A DNA stretch of 64,000 nt, taken from positions 124,001 through 188,000 of the forward strand of contig NZ_FNBP01000004.1 in the NCBI RefSeq assembly GCF_900102535.1. The letters are read 5' to 3'. Shown one piece after another: positions 51,446 through 58,974 of the stretch. How positions within the stretch are numbered: the first letter of the stretch is position 1; each line of letters opens with the position of its first letter. The translations under genes and the position numbers were made by a program. Source of the DNA: Sulfitobacter delicatus. Lineage in GTDB: Bacteria; Pseudomonadota; Alphaproteobacteria; Rhodobacterales; Rhodobacteraceae. The notes beneath the pieces are model-generated. The model saw only the letters and a program-made list of their open reading frames with translations, searched no databases and had not been told where the DNA came from.

Positions 51446-52480
51446 ATGCTTGTTGCATCTGATCTGGCCGAGGCCATTGGAAACACGCCGTTGATCCGGC
51501 TGCGCCGGGCGAGCGAGGAAACCGGCTGCGAGATACTGGGCAAGGCGGAGTTCATGAACCCTGGCCAGTCGGTCAAGGACCGCGCCGCGCTGTTCATCAT
51601 CCGCGATGCCATTGCACGCGGCGAGTTGAAGCCGGGCGGCACGATTGTCGAAGGCACCGCTGGTAACACCGGCATTGGCCTCGCGCTGGTTGGCGCCTCG
51701 ATGGGGTTTAAAACCGTCATTGTTATCCCAGAGACGCAGTCTCAGGAGAAAAAGGATATGCTGCGGCTTGCAGGCGCAGAGCTCGTGCAAGTGCCCGCAG
51801 CGCCTTACAAAAACCCCAATAACTTCGTGCGCTATTCCGAACGGCTGGCCAAGGAACTGGCAAAGACCACGCCGGAGGGGGTCATCTGGGCCAACCAGTT
51901 TGACAACACCGCCAACCGTCAGGCGCATGTTGAAACCACAGGACCGGAAATCTGGGACCAGACCGGCGGCAAAGTGGATGGGTTCTGTTGTGCCGTAGGC
52001 TCTGGCGGAACGCTGGCCGGGGTGGCGATGGCGTTGCAGCCCAAGGGTGTGAAGATCGCGCTGGCGGACCCCGACGGGGCGGCGCTGCACAGCTATTACA
52101 CCGAAGGCGAGTTAAAATCCGACGGCAGTTCCATCGCTGAAGGCATCGGGCAGGGGCGGATCACCGCGAACCTCGAAGGCTTCACGCCAGACTTCAGCTA
52201 TAACGTCTCGGACGAAGAAGCCCTGCCGGTGGTTTTTGACCTGCTGGAACATGAGGGGCTCTGCCTTGGCGCGTCCTCGGGCGTTAACGTGGCCGGTGCA
52301 ATCCGCATGGCGCGCGACATGGGGCCGGGGCATACCATCGTGACGGTGCTCTGCGACTTTGGCACACGCTATCAGTCCAAACTCTTTAACCCCGAGTTCC
52401 TGCGCGAAAAGGGCCTGCCCACACCGGATTGGCTCGATGGCGCGCCACAATCCATCCCCGGCGTTTTCGAGGATACATGA
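51446..52480 (+). CDS. cysK: Cysteine synthase A
   Basis: 344 residues from ATG 51446, with GGGGG upstream. PLP attachment is at the lysine in NPGQSVKDRAAL; EGTAGNTGIGLALVG and GSGGTLAG are the substrate and phosphate loops. It makes cysteine from O-acetylserine and sulfide. Third gene of the trg locus; extra cysteine supply aids tellurite tolerance. Slightly longer than many CysK. The stop overlaps the next ATG. Confidence 0.95.
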   Translation: MLVASDLAEAIGNTPLIRLRRASEETGCEILGKAEFMNPGQSVKDRAALFIIRDAIARGELKPGGTIVEGTAGNTGIGLALVGASMGFKTVIVIPETQSQEKKDMLRLAGAELVQVPAAPYKNPNNFVRYSERLAKELAKTTPEGVIWANQFDNTANRQAHVETTGPEIWDQTGGKVDGFCCAVGSGGTLAGVAMALQPKGVKIALADPDGAALHSYYTEGELKSDGSSIAEGIGQGRITANLEGFTPDFSYNVSDEEALPVVFDLLEHEGLCLGASSGVNVAGAIRMARDMGPGHTIVTVLCDFGTRYQSKLFNPEFLREKGLPTPDWLDGAPQSIPGVFEDT

Positions 52481-54810
52481 TCTTAATGATGCGACGTCTA
52501 TTCGGCCTTGCCGCGCTGTTGGTCTGGCTGACCGGCGCGGTATTTGCCCAAGAACCTCAAACGCTCGATTTTACCGAGTGGGACACAGTGGCCACCACCG
52601 CCGAAGAGGCGGTGGATGCGGAAGACACCACCGAAGACATGCTCGAGGTGCTGCGCGCCCGGCTGGTGGACTACCGCGAGAAGTTCGACGCGGCGCGCGG
52701 GGCAAACGCCACGCGCATTGCGACCCTGCGCGAGCAGTTGGCGGCCTTGGGCACACCGCCCGAGGGTGAAGGCGCCGAGCCTGAGGCGCCGGAAGTGGCG
52801 GCCAATCGGGCTGAGCTGACACAGCAGTTGAACACGCTGCTTGCCCCGGTGCAGCGCGCCGAAGCGGCCTTCTTGCGTGCCGATGCGTTGATTGGCCAGA
52901 TCGACACGACATTGCGGGACCGCCAGACCGAGCAATTGCTTGAAGTCGTCGGCACACCCCTGAACCCGGCCCACTGGCGCACGGCGTTTGCTGACCTGAC
53001 AAACGCCGCGTCAGAAATCGCGGCCGAAGCGCCGAGGACGGCCGATGCCGCCCGCAAAAGCCTGCGGGGCTCTTTGCCTGCCGTGCTTTTGCTCACATTG
53101 CTCGGCTTGGTGCTGATTTTCAAAGGCCATCACTGGTCGACAATGATCGTCAGTCGCTTACAGCAATTCGGCGCACGCGGTTTCGGCATCTGGCGTTTCG
53201 TGGTGTCGCTGCTGCGGATTATTCTACCCACCGTCGGTCTCGTGCTGCTGGCGATGGCGGTGCAGGCGACGGGGCTGCTCGGCCCGCGCGGCAATGGGCT
53301 GGTGCGTCTCATCCCGGCGATTGGTGGGGCCATGCTCGGCGTCCGCTGGGTGGCCGAGCGGGTTTTCTCGCGCGATGAGGATGAAGCGCTCATCCTCCTG
53401 CCACCGGAGCAGCGCAGGGCGATCCGCTTCTACGTCAGTATCATCACCGTCACCATCATCCTCGGCGCGCTGATCGCTGCGGTCTTTGAGGGCAATGACC
53501 CGGAAGAGACCACCGAGGCCGTGCTGCGTCTGCCAGTCATGTTGCTAAGCGCTTTTGCCCTCTATGGGATCGGGCGCATTCTGCGCAGCTATGCAGATCC
53601 GCAAACCGACACGCCCGAGAGCGAAGACATGCGGACCTCGACCTTTGGTCGCGTCGTGCGCGGGCTGGGGCTCGGCGCAGTGATTGTTGCTGTGGTGGCC
53701 CCGCTGCTGCTGGTCACCGGCTATTACAACGCGGCGGTCTCGCTGCTGCCGCCCTATGTGACCACGCTGGTCTTACTGGGCTTGGTGATGACGCTGCAAC
53801 GTTTCCTTGCGGATGTGTATGGCGCGGTGACCGGGCAGGGGGTGCAGGCGCGCGAGGCGCTGATGCCGGTGCTTTTTGGTCTGGTGCTGCTGCTTCTGTC
53901 ACTCCCGCTTATGGCGCTGGCTTGGGGCGCGCGGGTTACGGACCTCACGGAGCTTTGGGCGCTGTTCAGCCGTGGCTTTGCAATCGGTGAGAACCAAATC
54001 CGCCCGACTGACTTCCTGTCCTTCGCGATCATTTTTGTGATCGGCTATGGGATCACGCGGGCCGTGCAGGGCGCGATGCGCAACAACGTCCTGCCTAAGA
54101 CGCGCATGGACATCGGCGGACAGAACGCCATTGTCTCGGGGCTGGGCTATGTCGGTATCTTCCTCGCCGCGCTCTTGGCAATCACCGGGGCGGGGATTGA
54201 CCTCTCGGCTCTTGCCTATGTGGCTGGTGCTCTGTCCGTTGGGATCGGTTTCGGTCTGCAAAACGTGGTGTCGAACTTTGTGTCGGGCATCATCTTGTTG
54301 ATCGAACGGCCCATTTCGGAAGGCGACTGGATTGAGGTGGGCGGCCAGATGGGCTATGTGCGCGATATCTCTGTGCGCTCCACCCGGATCGAGACCTTCG
54401 ACCGTACCGATGTGATCGTGCCCAACGCGGACCTGATCAGTGGCACGGTGACCAACTTCACGCGAGGCAATACCGTGGGCCGTCTGATCGTGCCTGTGGG
54501 CGTGGCTTATGGCACCGACACCAAGCGGGTCGAGGGTATCTTGCAGGAGATCGCCGAGGCGCAGCCGATCGTGTTGGCCAATCCGGCGCCTGCGATCCTG
54601 TTCCTCAACTTCGGCGCCGATGCGCTGGAGTTCGAAGTGCGCTGCTATCTGCGCGATGTGAACTGGATGATGAAGGTTAAGAACGACATCAACCACGCCA
54701 TTGCCGAACGCTTCAAGGCCGAAGGGATCGAGATTCCCTTTGCCCAGCGTGACCTTTGGCTGCGCAACCCCGAAGTTCTTAAGACACAACAGTCGGAGCC
54801 GCAGGAATGA
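52477..54810 (+). CDS. Large MscS-type mechanosensitive channel (DUF3772-like)
   Basis: 777 residues from ATG 52477 (another ATG follows four codons later). A signal peptide (LAALLVWLTGAVFAQ) precedes a periplasmic helical part (25-200), then about eleven transmembrane helices. The MscS core is at about 575-760: the pore helix YVAGALSVGIGFGLQNVVSNFVSG, then the beta domain IERPISEGDWIEVGGQMG and RSTRIETFDRTDVIVPNADL. The channel releases solutes on osmotic downshift. Overlapping start with cysK stop (ATGA) means that it is part of the trg transcript. Confidence 0.92.
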   Translation: MILMMRRLFGLAALLVWLTGAVFAQEPQTLDFTEWDTVATTAEEAVDAEDTTEDMLEVLRARLVDYREKFDAARGANATRIATLREQLAALGTPPEGEGAEPEAPEVAANRAELTQQLNTLLAPVQRAEAAFLRADALIGQIDTTLRDRQTEQLLEVVGTPLNPAHWRTAFADLTNAASEIAAEAPRTADAARKSLRGSLPAVLLLTLLGLVLIFKGHHWSTMIVSRLQQFGARGFGIWRFVVSLLRIILPTVGLVLLAMAVQATGLLGPRGNGLVRLIPAIGGAMLGVRWVAERVFSRDEDEALILLPPEQRRAIRFYVSIITVTIILGALIAAVFEGNDPEETTEAVLRLPVMLLSAFALYGIGRILRSYADPQTDTPESEDMRTSTFGRVVRGLGLGAVIVAVVAPLLLVTGYYNAAVSLLPPYVTTLVLLGLVMTLQRFLADVYGAVTGQGVQAREALMPVLFGLVLLLLSLPLMALAWGARVTDLTELWALFSRGFAIGENQIRPTDFLSFAIIFVIGYGITRAVQGAMRNNVLPKTRMDIGGQNAIVSGLGYVGIFLAALLAITGAGIDLSALAYVAGALSVGIGFGLQNVVSNFVSGIILLIERPISEGDWIEVGGQMGYVRDISVRSTRIETFDRTDVIVPNADLISGTVTNFTRGNTVGRLIVPVGVAYGTDTKRVEGILQEIAEAQPIVLANPAPAILFLNFGADALEFEVRCYLRDVNWMMKVKNDINHAIAERFKAEGIEIPFAQRDLWLRNPEVLKTQQSEPQE

Positions 54811-55529
54811 CCCGTGAACTCTACCGCGAAGACGCCTATCAGCGTGATGCCAAAGCCCGCGTGGCGGAGCTTACCCCCGAGGGCGGTATCATTCTCGACA
54901 GCAGCCTGTTCTACCCTACGGGCGGCGGGCAGCCGGGCGATAGCGGCTGGCTGAGCTGGGACAATCAACAGCTCAGCATTGCGACCACAGTGCGGGACCG
55001 TGATACCGGCGGCATCGTTCTGGTGCCAGCCGAGCCCCGCGCTTTGCCCCCCGTCGGGGCGCATGTGACGCAAGAACTGGATTGGGACCGCCGCCACAAG
55101 CATATGCGTGTGCATACGGCGCTGCATCTGCTCTCGGTGGTAATCCCAGAGCCGGTAACAGGCGGCCAGATTTCGGCGACCCACGGCCGGTTGGATTTCA
55201 ATATGCCTGATGCACCGCAAGACCGGGCGGCGCTGGAGGAGGCGCTGAACCACTATGTTTCGCTCGATGCGAAGGTCAGCGAGGACTGGATCACCGAAGA
55301 AGAACTGGATGAGGCGCCAGAACTGGTCAAGACAATGTCCGTGGCCCCGCCGCGGGGCCGGGGGGACATTCGTCTGGTGCGGATTGGCGAGGCCGATGCG
55401 CCAATCGATCTGCAGCCCTGCGGCGGCACCCATGTGGCCCGCACCGGGGAAATCGGCGCGTTGCGTTTGGGCAAAATCGAGAAAAAAGGCAGGCTCAACC
55501 GTCGGGTCTATGCCCATCTCGACGCTTGA
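54807..55529 (+). CDS. AlaX-type alanyl-tRNA editing protein
   Basis: 240 residues. [13 protein letters not shown], the metal-binding HTALHLL (HxxxH) and PCGGTHV (Cys and His) are the signatures of the free-standing editing domain related to AlaRS. It removes Ser or Gly from mischarged tRNA-Ala. It starts inside the stop of the channel gene (ATGA), so it is the fifth coupled gene of the run trgA-trgB-cysK-mscS-alaX. The tRNA-Ser gene lies 74 bp downstream. Confidence 0.92.
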   Translation: MTRELYREDAYQRDAKARVAELTPEGGIILDSSLFYPTGGGQPGDSGWLSWDNQQLSIATTVRDRDTGGIVLVPAEPRALPPVGAHVTQELDWDRRHKHMRVHTALHLLSVVIPEPVTGGQISATHGRLDFNMPDAPQDRAALEEALNHYVSLDAKVSEDWITEEELDEAPELVKTMSVAPPRGRGDIRLVRIGEADAPIDLQPCGGTHVARTGEIGALRLGKIEKKGRLNRRVYAHLDA

Positions 55530-55603
55530 GGAAAATTATCCGGGTCAGGCGGGGATTTCGCTCTTGCAACTCCCGCCCGCCCCAAGCTAAACCCCGCATC
55601 AAC

Positions 55604-55693
55604 GGAGCGGTGGCCGAGTGGTCGAAGGCGCACGCCTGGAAAGTGTGTAGGCGGGAGACCGTCTCCAGGGTTCGAATCCCTGTCGCTCCGCCA
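55604..55693 (+). tRNA. tRNA-Ser (GGA)
   Basis: A 90-base class II tRNA with encoded CCA. Acceptor GGAGCGG pairs with TCGCTCC (one G-T). The anticodon loop CTGGAAA gives anticodon GGA, the long variable arm TAGGCGGGAGACCGTCTC is typical for Ser, and the T arm GGTTCGAATCC is canonical. No repeat of its 3' end that would mark an integrated element is visible in the window. Confidence 0.95.
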
Positions 55694-55792
55694 TAGACCC
55701 CATTTTATCATATATCGATCTGTATGGGTGGTCCTTGGCCGTCGCAGAGGCCCGGCCATCAGCCGAGCCTCTTCAGTGTTACCGCGCTTTGA

Positions 55793-56080
55793 TTAGCGGC
55801 TGTCGTTATGCGGACCAAATCCACCATAGGCGAAACCTTCGCCAAGGCTGCTCGCCGCGCTGCGGGAGGAGAGGTTGGGGGTCGGTCGGCCGTCTTGGTC
55901 AAAGGTTTCAAGCCAAAGATCCGCAGGGCGGCTGTCGGGGCGGGTGGCACCGGCGTCCTGTGCATAAATGATGCCGGTCAGCGAGGTATCGAGACGGAGA
56001 TCGTGGTAGCGATCTGACTGTCCTGCGAAAGCTGTGGTGGCGAACAGGGTGGCGGCTGCAATGGCGATGAGGCGTGTCAT
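55793..56080 (-). CDS. Small secreted protein, function unknown
   Basis: 95 residues from ATG 56080, with AAAGGAA upstream. The N-terminus MTRLIAIAAATLFATTAFA is a Sec signal peptide cleaved after AFA. The mature part of about 76 residues has no cysteine and contains DLRLDTSLTGIIYAQ, ADLWLETFDQDGRP and a Gly/Phe-rich end (GEGFAYGGFGPHNDSR). I do not recognise a family. An open frame extends upstream to 56212 without a binding site. Confidence 0.7.
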   Translation of the reverse strand: MTRLIAIAAATLFATTAFAGQSDRYHDLRLDTSLTGIIYAQDAGATRPDSRPADLWLETFDQDGRPTPNLSSRSAASSLGEGFAYGGFGPHNDSR

Positions 56081-56431
56081 GGTGTTTCCTTTCGGGGTTC
56101 TATGAAGCGGGGCCGGTCGACCTTGGTAGAGGACTGTAAGCGCCGGGAGGACCGGGGATACCGCGTTGGATAGCTTCATATTACCGAGGGAAAGGGTGCT
56201 GAGACAAAGCAACTCGGCTCACCGCTCTGTGTCGGAGTGAGACCGGTTGTGTAGTGACGGTAACAATCCGGATTTTGCCGTAGGAATAGTTGGTTACCGC
56301 AGTTCTTTAGCCGCGCAAGCGATGCTCTTCTGAACACCAGAAATCGAAAAGATGGGGGTCGCGCGAAGGTGAACGGGCCGTGTCCGGGGCTGGCTACCCG
56401 ACCCGTGACCGATTGTTTCAATCGTTGGACG
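56081..56431. other. Non-coding stretch between small secreted gene and L,D-transpeptidase
   Basis: About 350 bp. The part next to 56080 should hold the promoter and leader of the small secreted protein. ORFs here lack ribosome binding sites and family-like features. I see no RNA gene. Confidence 0.4.
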
Positions 56432-56468
56432 AAAAAAGGCCCGGAACGGATCATCTCCGTTCCGGGCC
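56432..56468 (-). terminator. Terminator of the L,D-transpeptidase gene
   Basis: GGCCCGGAACGGA and TCCGTTCCGGGCC pair over 13 bases with a five-base loop; the minus strand continues with TTTTTT. It lies 23 bp after the stop of the gene at 56492. Confidence 0.92.
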
Positions 56469-56491
56469 ATCGTATTCGGCAGATCGTCAAA

Positions 56492-57088
56492 TCAGGTCAG
56501 CGGTTCGTAAAGTACCACTCGGGTGTCCATCGGAACCTTTTCGTAAAGCTCGGCCATCTGGTCGTTCACCAGACGTGCGCAGCCGTTCGACACCCGTTTG
56601 CCCAATGTGCTCGGATCGTCAGTGCCGTGAATGCGCAGGAACGTGTCGCCCTTTTCGGGGGTAAAGAGGTACAAGGCCCGCGAACCGAGCGGGTTATCTA
56701 GGCCGCCGGGCATCCCGTCACGGTATTTGCCGTATTTCTCCGGTTCGCGTTCCAACATGCCGGGTGTGGGCGTCCAGCTTGGCCATTCCTTCTTTGCACC
56801 GATATAGAACTCGCCCGCCTCATAAAGACCCGGACGGCCGACGCCAACGGTATAGCGCATGGCCATATCGTCCGGCAGCGTCCAGTAGAGCGCGAAGTTG
56901 TCGGGATCGACGTGGATCTCATAGGGTGTGGCGCCCTTTGCGATAGGTACCATCTGCGGCATCATGTCTTCAGGCACGTCGTAGCTCGGCATTTCCTTTG
57001 GCGGATGCGCAAGCGCAGCTGTTGCCATGCCGCTCGTCAAAGCGGCGCCGCTGGCTGCTACGCCGGTCATGAAATGTCTTCTCTTCAT
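56492..57088 (-). CDS. YkuD-type L,D-transpeptidase
   Basis: 198 residues. The N-terminus MKRRHFMTGVAASGAALTSG resembles a Tat signal with cleavage near ALA-HPP. The catalytic core is at about 150-180: HGTDDPSTLGKRVSNGCARL, with His, Ser-x-Gly-Cys and Arg of the YkuD family. It would make 3-3 peptidoglycan cross-links or attach proteins to peptidoglycan in the periplasm. It is single, with its own terminator. AGGAAA-like purines are weak; the start is the only one that keeps the signal peptide. Confidence 0.93.
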   Translation of the reverse strand: MKRRHFMTGVAASGAALTSGMATAALAHPPKEMPSYDVPEDMMPQMVPIAKGATPYEIHVDPDNFALYWTLPDDMAMRYTVGVGRPGLYEAGEFYIGAKKEWPSWTPTPGMLEREPEKYGKYRDGMPGGLDNPLGSRALYLFTPEKGDTFLRIHGTDDPSTLGKRVSNGCARLVNDQMAELYEKVPMDTRVVLYEPLT

Positions 57089-57213
57089 GGTGTTTCCCCA
57101 TTTTTCAAACTCTGTATTGATGAAGAAACCCCTTGGTGGCGGGTCCGTTCCATTGAGGTCGGGGGATCACAATCTGTTGTAGATTTCACACGCTGCCGTC
57201 GGCGCCGAAGAGA

Positions 57214-58851
57214 TCACTCTGCCGCGCGGCTCAACACGCCCTCAACCCAACGATCTGCGGAGCGGCCAAAGCAGTCATGCAAGGAATCCACCGCCGTCAC
57301 GCTGCCGAGCGCAAGCCGACCAAGCAGACACAGCCCGGAAACAAGATGCCCTTCTTCATTGTATAGACTTCCGTCGGGGGCGGTCGCGGCGGCAAGTCCT
57401 GAAGCGACATGGGTAAGGTCACCTGCAGCGATAAGGGCAGGCAGGGGCGGTTCTGATAGAGCCCCGAGGTCCGGTTGCGGTAGGACGGCATCTATCATGA
57501 CGGCAACCTCAGCTTCTGCCGTTCCAGTTGTGAGAGCCCAGCCGCCGGGGATTGTCGTAATTTGTGGGTCGCTCGCACAATCGAGGTCAACCAGTCCGGC
57601 ATCCACCAGCGCCAACAACTCACGCGCTGAAGACAGGGGCGGGCCGTATGAGTAGCGTTTGAGCCCTTCATCAAAACCAATCAGTCGTTTTGCTGTCTCG
57701 GGCCGCGTCTGCCGTGGGTTAAACGCAGCCCGCCAATCGTCTTGCCATTTGCGCCAGACCTGTCCCACCGCATAACCGATGCTGGGCGGGAGGTGCCCTC
57801 GCGCCATGTCGATCCCGTTTGTAAGCGTCTCCAGTGGGGGCGCAGCATCCTGCGTTCCGGGCTCCGACCATTCTTGCTCTAGCCAATTAGCAATCGCGGA
57901 CTGCGTTATCCCATGCTCCGCGAGGATACGAGCGACTGGCGGGATTAATGCAGCGGAGATCAATTGTTCGGCAGTTTGCGCGTAGGCGTTGGAAGCCAAT
58001 GCGGCTTTCTCCGAAAAACCTGCGGTCTCTGCATCCGTTGGGGTGAACATAGCGTCCAGAAAGTCGGTTTCCGCCTTTGGATATGGCGGCTGGCCGTTGA
58101 GGGAGAAAGGCAGGATACGCGCGGGCTCGGCGCCCGAGGGGCGGTAGCGGGAGCCTTCAAAAACCCCACCCTGCGCGACCGTCAGCCCGCGCAGCACATC
58201 GAATGTCGACAGGCCGAGCCCCCGAATGGCGACGCTTTTCCCCCGCCACTGCGTTGCAGCCTCCGCGAAATGCCGCGCCGGGTAGGCTGGGACGAGGTCT
58301 GCCTCGGTTGCCGCCGCATGGTTCTGCCACTCTGCGAGTTGGTCGTCTGGATGAACAGATGGCTGTCCGAGGGTTAACAGAACCTCCGCATAGGGGCCGT
58401 AAACCTCTCCACCGGCCCGCACCTTCCAGCCTTCCGCTCGGCGCGAGATTTCGGTGGCGGAGGCTGAAATCAACTGAACCGAACTGTCCGATCCTTCAAA
58501 ACCCCGAGCAAACAGATCGACCCGGCGCGCTTCTAGGTAACGTCCAAGGTCTGCGCGGGTCGGGAAAGTATCGGGGTCTATCTCTCCACGCTGCCATTCC
58601 GCAAAGGGCCCCACGTTAGACCACTCCGGCGGGCGAATAGCGATATCACGGTGCGGAATGTTCAAAAGGCAGAACGCAGGTTCGGCAGGGTCGAAGTTCG
58701 GGCCTGCACCGGGGCAGGGGGAGGAGTCAAAGACGTCGACCTGAAATGCCAATCGTTCACCAGAACAACGGTCGGCCAAGGCTTCCAGCGCCCCCAGCCC
58801 ACGTGGGCCGAAGCCGATCACGGCGATCCGCGTCACTGCCTGCGTTGTCAT
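57214..58851 (-). CDS. FAD/NAD(P)-binding protein (HSPC-like, PF13454 type)
   Basis: 545 residues from ATG 58851 (an adjacent ATG at 58854 is possible). The N-terminus has the dinucleotide motif RIAVIGFGPRGLGALEAL and the region CLLNIPHRDIAI typical of the FAD-NAD(P)-binding family found in pairs with flavin-linked modification systems. The second nucleotide-binding segment RGKSVAIRGLGLSTFDVLRGL starts near 230, and the end AAGDLTHVASGLAA is the FAD closing motif. Substrate unknown. It is divergent from an SDR fusion, with 123 bp between starts, which suggests common control. Confidence 0.82.
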   Translation of the reverse strand: MTTQAVTRIAVIGFGPRGLGALEALADRCSGERLAFQVDVFDSSPCPGAGPNFDPAEPAFCLLNIPHRDIAIRPPEWSNVGPFAEWQRGEIDPDTFPTRADLGRYLEARRVDLFARGFEGSDSSVQLISASATEISRRAEGWKVRAGGEVYGPYAEVLLTLGQPSVHPDDQLAEWQNHAAATEADLVPAYPARHFAEAATQWRGKSVAIRGLGLSTFDVLRGLTVAQGGVFEGSRYRPSGAEPARILPFSLNGQPPYPKAETDFLDAMFTPTDAETAGFSEKAALASNAYAQTAEQLISAALIPPVARILAEHGITQSAIANWLEQEWSEPGTQDAAPPLETLTNGIDMARGHLPPSIGYAVGQVWRKWQDDWRAAFNPRQTRPETAKRLIGFDEGLKRYSYGPPLSSARELLALVDAGLVDLDCASDPQITTIPGGWALTTGTAEAEVAVMIDAVLPQPDLGALSEPPLPALIAAGDLTHVASGLAAATAPDGSLYNEEGHLVSGLCLLGRLALGSVTAVDSLHDCFGRSADRWVEGVLSRAAE

Positions 58852-58974
58852 CATCGTCCTGCCTCGTGGTCTCGACGCCACCCTATGCGGGGTGTTTGCG
58901 CGCGAAAACCCCATCTGGTGAACAAATCACGCGCTGAACCGTTTGTTTTCAAAGTTCGATTGAAGGGGAAAGCG

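Noticed and set aside
55604-55800. tRNA-Ser as the attachment site of an integrated element
   Set aside because: No integrase gene follows and the tRNA 3' end is not repeated in the window.
58651-58974. N-terminal extension of the SDR fusion by 108 codons
   Set aside because: It overlaps the divergent FAD/NAD(P) gene; the SDR fold begins at the ATG at 58975, which has a good ribosome binding site.
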